Source: Pusillimonas sp. UBA6240 (GTDB lineage Bacteria; Pseudomonadota; Gammaproteobacteria; Burkholderiales; Burkholderiaceae_B). From it: 64,000 nucleotides of DNA. The notes under the pieces are model-generated. The model searched no databases. It was not told where the DNA came from and worked only from the letters and a program-made list of their open reading frames with translations. The stretch spans positions 1-64,000 of the forward strand of contig DJWC01000017.1 in the NCBI GenBank assembly GCA_002441445.1, given 5' to 3'. Positions within the stretch are counted from its first letter, which is position 1. Each line of letters starts with the position of its first letter. This document shows, piece by piece, positions 45,232 to 53,742 of the stretch. Both the position numbers and the translations under genes were made by a program.

Positions 45232-46209
45232 TTATTCGGGCTGTATGCCGGCTTTTGCAATGACCTCGCGCCATTTCTGGGTTTCCGACTCGATGTACTG
45301 CTGCAGTTCCTGCGGCGTCGTGCCTTTGATCGTGACCGCTTTGGCTTCCAGCTTGGCGGCGGTGTCGGGGTCTTTCAGCACCTTGAGCAAGGCTTTGCTC
45401 AGGACGGCCACGCGGTCGGCGGGGATGCCGGCGGGCCCCATGACGCTGACCCAGGCGTCCACGCTCATGCCTTTTACGCCCAGTTCGTCGGCTGTGGGCA
45501 CGTTGGGCAATTCCTTGATGCGCTGGGTACTGGTGATGGCCAGGGCCTTGATCTTGCCGGATTGCACCAGGCCCAATGCGGCGGGCAGATTGTCGAAAGC
45601 CATGTCGACATGGCCGCCCATCAGCGCCGTCAACGCGGGGCCGCTGCCGCTATAGGGGATATGCTGCAAGTCCGCGCCCGATAGTATCTTGAAGTATTCC
45701 CCCGTCATGTGCGGCGAGGTGCCCGCGCCCGGCGTGGAGAACGTCATGGATTTTTTCTTGGCGTCGGCGATCAGGCCGGCCAGGTCGCTATAGCGGGAAC
45801 TTTCATTGACCAGGATGAGATTGGTGTAGAACCCCACTTGGCCGATCATGGTGAAGTCCTTGATGGGATCGAAATCCATCTGCTTGCGCAGCAAGGGATT
45901 GATCACATTGGTCGCCACCGTTCCCAGGAAAATGGTGTAGCCATCGGGTTTGGCGCGCGCGACCGTGCCCGCGGCGACGATGCCGCCCGCGCCGGCCTTG
46001 TTTTCCACGACGACTGTCTGCCCCAGCTCCTTGCCCAGGCTGTCCGCCAGGATGCGCGTGACGATATCGGTGGAGCCGCCCGGGGGGAAGCCAACGATGA
46101 AACGGATGGGTTGGCTGGGGTACGCGGACTCGGCTTGCGCGTGGCCCGCCACGCTGGCGGCCATGATGCAGGCCAGGCCGCAAAACCATTTCTTCAGTGT
46201 CATATTCAT
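45232..46209 (-). CDS. Bug/TctC-family periplasmic solute-binding protein
   Basis: A 325-residue secreted binding protein: signal peptide (KKWFCGLACIMAASVAGHAQA), YPSQPIRFIVGFPPGGSTDIVTRILADSLG, VVENKAGAGGIVAAGTVARAKPDGYT and STPGAGTSPHMTGEYF. The ATG at 46209 overlaps the ligase stop (ATGA); a second ATG is at 46203. It is the third gene of the thiolase-ligase-Bug operon, so it probably feeds a carboxylate to the acyl-CoA ligase. Confidence 0.92.
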   Translation of the reverse strand: MNMTLKKWFCGLACIMAASVAGHAQAESAYPSQPIRFIVGFPPGGSTDIVTRILADSLGKELGQTVVVENKAGAGGIVAAGTVARAKPDGYTIFLGTVATNVINPLLRKQMDFDPIKDFTMIGQVGFYTNLILVNESSRYSDLAGLIADAKKKSMTFSTPGAGTSPHMTGEYFKILSGADLQHIPYSGSGPALTALMGGHVDMAFDNLPAALGLVQSGKIKALAITSTQRIKELPNVPTADELGVKGMSVDAWVSVMGPAGIPADRVAVLSKALLKVLKDPDTAAKLEAKAVTIKGTTPQELQQYIESETQKWREVIAKAGIQPE

Positions 46210-47735
46210 GTCTCTACCTGAGGATGTTTGCCGAGCACGGTATCGACGATCTGCCGCTTGTTGACCTTGCCCAGCTCGTTTTTTGGAAAATGATCCATGA
46301 AATGGATCGCCTTCGGGGTCCGGACCGAGCCCAGATGCTGCTTGCCGTATGCAATCAGATCCGCCTCCTGTATGCCTTTCCCCGGAATCGGGACCACAGC
46401 CATTTCGACCCGTTCGCCCCAAACTTCGTCGGCCACGCCGAACACCAGGCACTCGGCCACATGTTCGTGCTGCGCGTAGACCTCTTCGACATCCGACGGA
46501 TACACGTTGAATCCGCCGCTGATCACCACGTCTTTGGAGCGCCCCTTGATGAACACGAAGCCGCGCTCGTCGACGTAGCCCAGATCGCCGGTATGGAACC
46601 AGCCATCGCGCAAGACGGTCCGCGTCTGTTCCGGCATGTTCAGGTAGCCGGACATGAGCAGGTCGCCGCTGACGATGATTTCGCCCGGCTTGCCCGGCGT
46701 CATGTCGACCCGTCCGTCGGCGTCGAGCACCGCCACGCAGGCCAGCGGCCCGACGCGGCCGGCGCTGCCCTGGTTCTCGGGCAGGGCGCCTTCCGCGCCG
46801 GTCAGTCCGGCCATGATGACGGGCGCCTCGGTCAAGCCATAGGTCGCCCCCAGCACGGGACCGAAATGCGCGATCGTTTCCCGGATGAGATTGAGGGTGC
46901 AGGGCGCCCCGCCATACAGCAGGTTTCTCAAGGCCGGAAACTCCGCCTGCGCCGTTTTTTGCACTTCCAGCAATTTGTGCAGCAAGGTGGGCGGTATCCA
47001 GGTCGATGTCGCCCGCTGCGCATGCAAGACCTCGTGCAGTTGCGCGGCGCTCGGTTTGTTCATCACGATCAAGCAGCCGCCCGCGCCCAGCACCGGAAGC
47101 ACGAAAGTGCCCGCGCCATGCGTCATCGGCGGCGCCACGACGAAGCGTTCGTCGGCATCGAAGCCATAGACCATCATCAGCGAGGCGACCATGGTGTTGA
47201 TGCAGCGGAAGGACTGCAGCACACCCTTGGGCGCGCCGGACGAACCGCCGGTGAATTTGATCGCCACGGTTTCGGCCAGATAGACGTTTGAACGCGCGGG
47301 CATTGTCGCGGCGTATCGGCCGACCAGCCGCGCGACGGTTTCGACATGGTCGGCTCGCGCCGCGGTGCTGATCCGCTGCCCGTGATAAGAGACCAGCAAA
47401 TCCTTGTATGCCGGGTCGAACAGCAACAGATCGGGTTTCACGCAGTCCAGCTGGCGCGCGATATCCGTCTCCACCAGGGTCGGCGTCAATGGCACCAGGA
47501 CGCCTGCGCTGGCATAGGTCGCCAGTATGCCCGTCAGCATTTCAATTGAATTGCCGGCCAATATGGCCACCACCGGGCGCCGCGTGGCGGCCAGATCCTG
47601 GAATGCCACCGCCAGGGCGCGGGATTGCGCAAGCAGTTCGCCATGGGTCAGGCTTCTTCCAGAGGCCGGTTCGATGACGGCGCAACGCTGCGGCGCGAGC
47701 CGGGCGCCTCGAACGAAAAAATCGAATGGCTGCAT
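46206..47735 (-). CDS. AMP-dependent acyl-CoA synthetase/ligase
   Basis: A 509-residue ANL-superfamily ligase that would adenylate a carboxylic acid and load it on CoA. Motifs are the P-loop IKFTGGSSGAPKGV, GATYGLTEAP, GWFHTGDLGYVDERGFVFIKGRSKDVV and, at the C-terminus, the Lys of KNELGKVNKR. The ATG at 47735 is 11 bases after the thiolase stop; longer in-frame starts only run back into that gene. The substrate is unknown. Confidence 0.92.
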   Translation of the reverse strand: MQPFDFFVRGARLAPQRCAVIEPASGRSLTHGELLAQSRALAVAFQDLAATRRPVVAILAGNSIEMLTGILATYASAGVLVPLTPTLVETDIARQLDCVKPDLLLFDPAYKDLLVSYHGQRISTAARADHVETVARLVGRYAATMPARSNVYLAETVAIKFTGGSSGAPKGVLQSFRCINTMVASLMMVYGFDADERFVVAPPMTHGAGTFVLPVLGAGGCLIVMNKPSAAQLHEVLHAQRATSTWIPPTLLHKLLEVQKTAQAEFPALRNLLYGGAPCTLNLIRETIAHFGPVLGATYGLTEAPVIMAGLTGAEGALPENQGSAGRVGPLACVAVLDADGRVDMTPGKPGEIIVSGDLLMSGYLNMPEQTRTVLRDGWFHTGDLGYVDERGFVFIKGRSKDVVISGGFNVYPSDVEEVYAQHEHVAECLVFGVADEVWGERVEMAVVPIPGKGIQEADLIAYGKQHLGSVRTPKAIHFMDHFPKNELGKVNKRQIVDTVLGKHPQVET

Positions 47736-47746
47736 GCTGAGGCCTG

Positions 47747-48994
47747 TTAGTGCTTGTTGCTCAATACCGTGACCACGGCCGCCGCATCTTCGTGCTTCAA
47801 AAAGCCGCCGCCGTTTTCCGCCACGGCGATGCGTGCGCCCGCCACCTGGCGTGGTCCGGCCTCGTGGCGCAGCTGCGTCACCAGCTCGTGTATTTGCACC
47901 AGGCCGGTCGCCGCGATGGGATGGCCTTTGGAAACCAGGCCGCCCGATACGTTCACCGGCGTCCTGCCTCCCAGGCTGGTGTGGCCGGCCTCTGTGTACG
48001 GGCCCCCTTGGCCGCGCTCGCACAGTCCCAGGTTCTCGATTTGCAGCACTTCGGCGAAGCTGGATGCGTCATGGACTTCGACCACATCGATCTGCCCGGG
48101 CTCGATGCCCGCCATCCGATAGGCGCGCCGCGCCGCCAGGCTGACGCAATGCTTGTCCATCTCCTGTATGTCGCGATGCACGGTACTGGAGACGCCGATG
48201 CCCTGGATGCGGATAGCGCGAGCGCGGTTGCCGGCGGACAATGCGCGCTCGCTGCACAACACGGCCGCAGCCGCGCCGTCGGAGATGGGCGCGCACATGG
48301 CGCGCGTCAAAGGCCAGGCGATTTCGGGGCTGTCGAGCACATCCTGGACCGACATGTCTTTCTGGTATTGCGCCAGCGGGTTCATGGTCGAATGCTTGTG
48401 GTTCTTGGCGGCCGCGTAGGCGATCTGCGCCTGCGTGGTACCGTACATGCGCATGTGCTGGCGCGCCATGGCGGCATAGATGTCCATGAAAAAGCTTTGC
48501 GTATTCCACGCACCCGGCGAATTGAGCCGCTTGCGGATTTCAGGGTCGGTTTCGAGTTCGCAAAAGAAATCCCAGGTTTCCTTCAGCAGGTGTATATCGG
48601 TGCCGCCGAAGAAGGCGTTCATCATCTCGGTCTTTTTTTCGGGATAGAACATTTTTTCCGTCCCGACCACCAGCACGGTGTCGAACATGCCCGAGGCTAT
48701 TGCCGCATACGCATTGAACAGGCCGGAACTGCTGCTGGCGCAGGCGTTCTCTATGTTGAAGATAGGGATGCCGCTTACGCCCATGGCGTGCAAAGCGCAC
48801 TGCCCGCGTATGGAGTTCTGGCGCTCCATCTGGCCCTGCCGCACATTGGAAAACCAGGCGGCCTGCATGTCGCCGAGCTTATGGCCACTGTCGGACAGGG
48901 CCAGATTCACCGCCTGCGCGGTCAATTGCTTGACGGAAGTCTCGGGATGGCGGCCCAGCGGGGTGTGCCCGACGCCAGTGATGTAGACGCTCAT
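47747..48994 (-). CDS. Thiolase family protein, SCP2/lipid-transfer type
   Basis: A 415-residue thiolase-like enzyme with Cys in FNIENACASSSSGLFNAY, EVHDASSFAEVLQIENLG and His in GGLVSKGHPIAATGLVQIHEL. Near the end it has AVAENGGGF where classical thiolases have a Cys-Gly motif, as in SCP-x type enzymes acting on steroid or branched acyl-CoAs. It is the first gene of the operon with the acyl-CoA ligase and Bug protein and diverges from an IclR gene. Confidence 0.88.
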   Translation of the reverse strand: MSVYITGVGHTPLGRHPETSVKQLTAQAVNLALSDSGHKLGDMQAAWFSNVRQGQMERQNSIRGQCALHAMGVSGIPIFNIENACASSSSGLFNAYAAIASGMFDTVLVVGTEKMFYPEKKTEMMNAFFGGTDIHLLKETWDFFCELETDPEIRKRLNSPGAWNTQSFFMDIYAAMARQHMRMYGTTQAQIAYAAAKNHKHSTMNPLAQYQKDMSVQDVLDSPEIAWPLTRAMCAPISDGAAAAVLCSERALSAGNRARAIRIQGIGVSSTVHRDIQEMDKHCVSLAARRAYRMAGIEPGQIDVVEVHDASSFAEVLQIENLGLCERGQGGPYTEAGHTSLGGRTPVNVSGGLVSKGHPIAATGLVQIHELVTQLRHEAGPRQVAGARIAVAENGGGFLKHEDAAAVVTVLSNKH

Positions 48995-49008
48995 TGCTAT
49001 GGATCCAT

Positions 49009-49038
49009 GTTCAGTATGGCCTTATTCTGAACTTGAAC
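49009..49038. promoter_or_regulatory. IclR-type half-sites in the divergent thiolase/IclR promoter
   Basis: GTTCAG (49009-49014) and CTGAAC (49027-49032) form an inverted repeat, followed by TTGAAC (49033-49038). These half-sites resemble those at 45079-45094. A second dyad, TTTAC-GT-GTAAA, lies at 49071-49082. The whole 145-base gap separates the divergent thiolase and IclR genes. Confidence 0.5.
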
Positions 49039-49139
49039 CGCGTCCGGACCCACCCTAACTTACCCTTGCGTTTACGTGTAAAGTTCCGTTATATGAAACT
49101 ACCCCCGTGGTTTCTTGATTCATGTGGACGGAGGCATGC

Positions 49140-49904
49140 ATGGCGACTCTTACGAGCGTGCAGAAGGCCGTACGGATTCTCAAGACCATAGAGCAGCACC
49201 ATGAAAGCGGCATACGCCTCGTGGATATCTGCGCCGAGCTGTCGCTGGAAAAACCGACCGCCTTGCGCCTGGTCACGCAACTGGTCAAAGAGCAGTTGGT
49301 GACACGTCAGCCGCGCAATAAAAAATACCATCTGGGCGCCTATTGCCGGCAATTGGGCGAGACGCTGCAAGCGCACTCATCGCTGGCGGCGCGCTGCTCC
49401 CCGCTGCTCAAACGCATTTCGGCCCGCAGCGAAGATGCGTCCTTCCTCGTGGTGATACAAGGCCTCGACACCCTGTGCATCGGCCGCGAGGCGGGCAGCT
49501 ACCCCATTCAGGCGCTGGCCATTCCGGTGGGTAACCGCCAGCCCATAGGCGTCGGCGCGGGAGGCCTGGCCATGCTTGCCGACCTGGACCATGAAACCAC
49601 CGAGCACTACCTGCGCGCCAACCGCAGCCGCTTCTTGAAATACAAATCATTGAAGCTCGACGAGCTGAGGATGCGCATTGAAAAAGCCAAAAAGAAAGGC
49701 TATGCCGTCATCGGCAGCCACGCCGTCAGCGGCGTGGTGGGCGTGGGCGTCACATTGAAGAACAGGGAAGAAGAAATCGTCGGCGGCATCAGCGTCGCCA
49801 GCCTGGACTACCGCATGACGCAGAAGCGCCAGGAACTGGTCGCCCGCATCATCAAAGAAGAAATCGCCGCGTTTCTCGATAAGCGGAGCCTTGCGAAGGG
49901 CTGA
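49140..49904 (+). CDS. IclR-family transcriptional regulator
   Basis: A 254-residue IclR protein: winged helix (SVQKAVRILKTIEQHHESGIRLVDICAELSLEKPTALRLVTQL) and effector domain (RQPIGVGAGGLAMLADL, YAVIGSHAVSGVVGVGVTLKN). The ATG at 49140 has GGAGG five bases upstream; ATG 49122 is less likely. It diverges from the thiolase-ligase-Bug operon and probably regulates it through the dyads between them. Confidence 0.92.
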   Translation: MATLTSVQKAVRILKTIEQHHESGIRLVDICAELSLEKPTALRLVTQLVKEQLVTRQPRNKKYHLGAYCRQLGETLQAHSSLAARCSPLLKRISARSEDASFLVVIQGLDTLCIGREAGSYPIQALAIPVGNRQPIGVGAGGLAMLADLDHETTEHYLRANRSRFLKYKSLKLDELRMRIEKAKKKGYAVIGSHAVSGVVGVGVTLKNREEEIVGGISVASLDYRMTQKRQELVARIIKEEIAAFLDKRSLAKG

Positions 49905-49949
49905 ATGGCGGCCATGGCGGATGCCCGCCTGCCGACAGATGCATGTCTT

Positions 49950-50828
49950 CTAGCGCGTTGCGGATAGCTGCTTCTCCCGCGCCGCGCTTTGCAAATGCAG
50001 CCGCATGAACTCCGCGGCCTCTTCGGTACGCCGCTGCAGCAGCAGGTCGATCAGCACCAGATGCTCTTTGCAGCGCCGCAAGGCTTGCTCGCGATCCACC
50101 GCCTTCTGATATTCCATCAATCGGCGGATGCGATTCAAGCGGCGCAGAGAATCCAGAATAAAGGAATTGCCGGAGCATGCCGCTATGGTTTCATGCAGCC
50201 TGGTATTGGCATCGAAAATCTGCGCGGGCGAGACGGTATTGACCATGCCTTCGGCCAGGACCCGCTGCTCTTCACGGCACTGCAGCAGCCGCGGCGCATC
50301 CAGCTCGAATCCGGGCTCCAGAATTCCCGCCGGCTCGATCAACAGACGGAAGCGATAGCCCTGGGCATACGCGTCCGGGGATGTCATCGCTTCAATGAAG
50401 ACCCATCCATGGCCGGGCAAGCGCTCGATCCAACCCTCATGAGCGATGCGCCGCAAAATATCGGACAGTTGCGAGCGCGTCACGCCGTAGCGCCGCATCA
50501 GTTCGTTTTCGGTAATCCTATCCGGCAGCAGCCCCGCGAGCCGATCCTGCGCGATCTGCAGATAGATGCGCTCCATCGGCGACTCGGTATCTTCGGGAAG
50601 AACAGGCTGCTCATGCGAGCGGGTTCCCACCACGAAGCCGCCATCAGGGTGGCGTTCGATCAGGGCCTGCTGCGCCATCTGCTGCAAGGCCGCCCTGACA
50701 GGCGACCGCGATACGCGCAGCGCCTCCGCCAGGCCGCGTTCGGGCAAGCGCGTGCCGGCCTCCAGCGCATTCACGTGGATATGTTGCAGGATATCCCGGA
50801 CCAATTGTGACGATAGTGTGTGTGACAT
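49950..50828 (-). CDS. GntR-family regulator with two winged-helix regions and an FCD domain
   Basis: A 292-residue regulator with unusual architecture. Residues about 8-68 form a standard GntR winged helix (LPERGLAEALRVSRSPVRAALQQMAQQALIERHPDGGFVV). Residues about 86-146 look like a second one (IAQDRLAGLLPDRITENELMRRYGVTRSQLSDILRRIAHEGWIERLPGHGWVF). The FCD-like helical domain follows. Most FCD regulators have only one. It diverges from the eight-gene operon at 50998-57998, and a 30-bp palindrome in the 169-base gap is a likely target. Confidence 0.9.
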   Translation of the reverse strand: MSHTLSSQLVRDILQHIHVNALEAGTRLPERGLAEALRVSRSPVRAALQQMAQQALIERHPDGGFVVGTRSHEQPVLPEDTESPMERIYLQIAQDRLAGLLPDRITENELMRRYGVTRSQLSDILRRIAHEGWIERLPGHGWVFIEAMTSPDAYAQGYRFRLLIEPAGILEPGFELDAPRLLQCREEQRVLAEGMVNTVSPAQIFDANTRLHETIAACSGNSFILDSLRRLNRIRRLMEYQKAVDREQALRRCKEHLVLIDLLLQRRTEEAAEFMRLHLQSAAREKQLSATR

Positions 50829-50957
50829 GCAGAACCCATCAGCAATTGCGGCGAGCCGCTATGGTAACGCGCCCGCCTTCTTCCCCGCCACCCGGCTTTC
50901 TCGGCATGGGCGTCTCGGCGAGCACCTGCTAGGGGATTTCCCTTGTTTCGGATATTT

Positions 50958-50987
50958 TATGGTACTTTGATAAAACAAAATACCATA
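50958..50987. promoter_or_regulatory. 30-bp palindromic operator of the amidohydrolase operon
   Basis: Arms TATGGTA (50958-50964) and TACCATA (50981-50987) are perfect. After one mismatch an inner pair TTTG/CAAA continues the dyad. It sits 10 bases before the amidohydrolase ATG, so bound repressor would block transcription or initiation. Sites with TGGTA/TACCA arms are typical of FCD GntR proteins. Confidence 0.65.
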
Positions 50988-50997
50988 TACTGAGCGC

Positions 50998-51864
50998 ATG
51001 GATAAGCTGAACAGCAACCCTTCGATACCGCCGGACGCATGCGACTGCCATGTACATGTCTTCCTGCCCGACCGGTTTCCTTATGCGGCCGATCGCCGCT
51101 ACACCCCGCCCGCCGCAACCATCGATGCGCTGCTCGAACTGCGCAAGCGGCTGGGAACCGGGCGTAGCGTGCTGGTCCAGCCCAGCTGCTACGGCGCCGA
51201 CAACTCCGCCATGTGCGCCGCGCTGGCGGCGCTGGGAACCGATGCGGCGCGCGGCATTGCCGCCGTCGATGCCTCGTCCGTCACCGACGAAACCCTGCAC
51301 CGACTTCACGACGCCGGGGTGCGGGGGCTGCGCCTGAATCTGCGCGTTCATTCCGCAGACGCGGGCGGCTTGGACCGCATCATCCGCCAATGCCATCAGT
51401 CCGCCGACCGCATCCGCAGCTTGGGCTGGCATCTGCAACTGCATCTGGATGCCGCCTTGCTCACCCGCTTGATGCCGACGCTGAAAGCGCTGGATATTGC
51501 AGTGGTACTGGATCATTTCGGTGGAGGCGCGGATGCCATGGACCTGGTGTCCGATCTGCTTCTCGGCGGCAATACCTGGATCAAGCTATCCGCTCCATAT
51601 CGGGTATCCGCGCAGCCGGACCACGCCGACCTCGCCCGGGTCATACGGCGTTACCTGGCTCTGGCTCCCGAAAGGCTGCTCTGGGCGTCGGACTGGCCGC
51701 ATACGGGCGGCAACGGCTTGCGCCACGCCGATATCCACGACATCGAACCCTTCCGCCAGGAAGACGCCCTGCAGACGCTTGCCCGCCTGGCTTCCTGGAT
51801 AGGCAGCCCCGCGCAGCTGGACGCCATCCTTGTCGATAACCCCGCACAACTCTATGGCTTCTAG
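50998..51864 (+). CDS. Amidohydrolase, 2-pyrone-4,6-dicarboxylate lactonase-like
   Basis: A 288-residue TIM-barrel amidohydrolase of the LigI/PDC-lactonase group. It shows DCHVHVFLPDRFPYAADRRYTPP (metal-type HxH), LVQPSCYGADNSAM, VRGLRLNL, LGWHLQLHLD, VVLDHFGG and RLLWASDWPHTG (metal-site Asp). LigI hydrolyses a pyrone lactone to an open dicarboxylate without needing metal. Whether the substrate here is PDC or another lactone is unknown. It is the first gene of the operon, with the operator right upstream. Confidence 0.88.
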   Translation: MDKLNSNPSIPPDACDCHVHVFLPDRFPYAADRRYTPPAATIDALLELRKRLGTGRSVLVQPSCYGADNSAMCAALAALGTDAARGIAAVDASSVTDETLHRLHDAGVRGLRLNLRVHSADAGGLDRIIRQCHQSADRIRSLGWHLQLHLDAALLTRLMPTLKALDIAVVLDHFGGGADAMDLVSDLLLGGNTWIKLSAPYRVSAQPDHADLARVIRRYLALAPERLLWASDWPHTGGNGLRHADIHDIEPFRQEDALQTLARLASWIGSPAQLDAILVDNPAQLYGF

Positions 51865-51894
51865 TCATTCACCGTTCCGAAAGGGCACACCCTC

Positions 51895-53265
51895 ATGATC
51901 CACGTCATCAATCCGGCAACCGAACAGCGCATCGCCAGCTACGACCTGCACACGCCTGCGCAGGTCGGGCAAATGCTGGAAAAGGCTTCGAAGGCCCAGC
52001 GAAGCTGGGCGCTGAAGCCCATCGAAGAACGCGCGGAGCTGCTGTTGGCGATTGCCGCGGTCCTGCGGCGCAACCGCGCGGCCTATGCCCGCCTGATCAC
52101 CCGCGAGATGGGCAAGCCCATTACGGAAGCCGAAGCCGAGATCGAAAAGTCAGCCGTCACCTGCGAGTTCTATGCAAAGACGGCGCCTGTTTTCCTGGCG
52201 GACATCTCCGTCGCCAGCAATGCCCGCGACAGCCGTGTCGTGTTCGATCCGCTGGGCGTCGTGCTGGCCATCATGCCCTGGAATTACCCATTCTGGCAGT
52301 TCATCCGTTTTGCCGCCCCTGCGTTGGCCGTGGGTAACGGCGCCGTGCTGAAACATGCCAATAATGTTCCCGGCTGCGCCCTGGCCCTGGAGCAGGCATT
52401 CAAAGAGGCCGGAGCGCCGGACGGCCTGGTTGCGGCGCTGCTGATCGAAGCCTCCGATGTCGCCGGCGTGCTGGCCGACAAGCGCATTGCCGCCGTCACG
52501 TTGACCGGTTCCACCGCCGTGGGCAAGCTGGTCGCCGCGCAGGCGGGGCGGCTCATGAAAAAGCAGGTATTGGAACTGGGCGGCTCCGACCCTTTCATCG
52601 TCCTGGCCGATGCCGACGTTCCCGCCGCGGCAAAGGCGGCGGTCAAGGCGCGTTTTTCCAACACTGGCCAAAGCTGCATTTCTTCCAAGCGTTTCATTAT
52701 CGATGCTTCGGTCGCCGACCAGTTCGTCGAGGCGTTCTGCGACGCGGTGAAAGCGTTGAAAGCAGGCGATCCGGAAGACCGCGGCACGGACATTGGGCCG
52801 ATGGCCCGGGAGAACCTGCGAGACGATATACACGCCCAGGTCCGGAAATCCATACAGCAAGGCGCCCGCCTGCTGCTGGGCGGAAAACCCGTCGCAGGCC
52901 CCGGCTATTTCTACGAGCCCACGGTTCTGGACCATGTCGGGCCGGACATGACGGCCGCCACCGAAGAAACCTTCGGCCCGGTCGCCGCCATCATCCGCGC
53001 GGCCGATACCGAAGAAGCCATACGCATCGCCAATGCAACCGAGTTCGGCCTGGGCGCCGCGCTGTGGACCAGCGACCTGGCGGCCGCCGAAACCCTCGCG
53101 CGCCGCATCGAAGCGGGCGCGGTATTCGTCAACGGCATGGTCGCCTCGGACGCGCGGCTGCCCTTTGGCGGCATCAAGCAGTCCGGCTATGGGCGCGAGC
53201 TCGGGGAGTTCGGCATCCGGGAATTCACCAACATCAAGACTCTATGGATCGGGCCCGCCCGCTAA
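51895..53265 (+). CDS. NAD(P)-dependent aldehyde dehydrogenase, succinate-semialdehyde type
   Basis: A 456-residue ALDH: MPWNYPFWQFIRFAAPAL, LTGSTAVGKLVA (cofactor binding), catalytic Glu in LELGGSDPFIV and catalytic Cys in NTGQSCISSKRFII, ending with PFGGIKQSGYGRELGEFGIREFTN. The length and FWQFIRFAAPAL motif fit the short succinate-semialdehyde dehydrogenase (Sad) branch. It oxidises a semialdehyde to a carboxylate. The gap from the amidohydrolase is 30 bases. Confidence 0.92.
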   Translation: MIHVINPATEQRIASYDLHTPAQVGQMLEKASKAQRSWALKPIEERAELLLAIAAVLRRNRAAYARLITREMGKPITEAEAEIEKSAVTCEFYAKTAPVFLADISVASNARDSRVVFDPLGVVLAIMPWNYPFWQFIRFAAPALAVGNGAVLKHANNVPGCALALEQAFKEAGAPDGLVAALLIEASDVAGVLADKRIAAVTLTGSTAVGKLVAAQAGRLMKKQVLELGGSDPFIVLADADVPAAAKAAVKARFSNTGQSCISSKRFIIDASVADQFVEAFCDAVKALKAGDPEDRGTDIGPMARENLRDDIHAQVRKSIQQGARLLLGGKPVAGPGYFYEPTVLDHVGPDMTAATEETFGPVAAIIRAADTEEAIRIANATEFGLGAALWTSDLAAAETLARRIEAGAVFVNGMVASDARLPFGGIKQSGYGRELGEFGIREFTNIKTLWIGPAR

Positions 53266-53288
53266 GCAACCTTGTCAAGGACTCACTC

Positions 53289-53702
53289 ATGATCAAGACC
53301 AAATCCAACGCGGTTCTCCTGAAACCGGACACCCTGAAGAAGCATGACCGCGGCGGCGGCGCCAGCACGACGCCCCTGGTCACCAAAGGCTTGGGCGCGT
53401 CCGTATTCATCACCGGCTATACCGAATTTCAGGGCGGCGCAGAGATCCCCTTTCACCATCACAACTGCGAAGAGAGCGTGCTGCTGCTGGAAGGAAATGC
53501 GTTCTTCGACATTGACGGCGAAGAGTTCGAGGTCAAGCCGCAAGACGTCACCTTTATCCCCGCGGGTGTGCCTCATCGCTTTCGCAACGCGTCTGAAACG
53601 GCGCCCATGAAGATCATGTGGATCTACGGCTTGCCGGATGCCACGCGCACATTGGTGGAAACAGGCGAGACCCGTCCTATCGCCGCCGAGCACAACGCCT
53701 GA
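53289..53702 (+). CDS. Cupin-domain protein
   Basis: A 137-residue single cupin. The metal-binding motif reads IPFHHHNCEESVLLLEG (motif 1, His residues and Glu), followed by FEVKPQDVTFIPAGVPHRFRN (motif 2, His). It could be a small dioxygenase, isomerase or sensor. The ATG at 53289 has AAGGA upstream, 23 bases after the dehydrogenase stop. Confidence 0.87.
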   Translation: MIKTKSNAVLLKPDTLKKHDRGGGASTTPLVTKGLGASVFITGYTEFQGGAEIPFHHHNCEESVLLLEGNAFFDIDGEEFEVKPQDVTFIPAGVPHRFRNASETAPMKIMWIYGLPDATRTLVETGETRPIAAEHNA

Positions 53703-53742
53703 CCTGCCGCCAGGCAACACTTATTCCTGCTGGAACCACATC

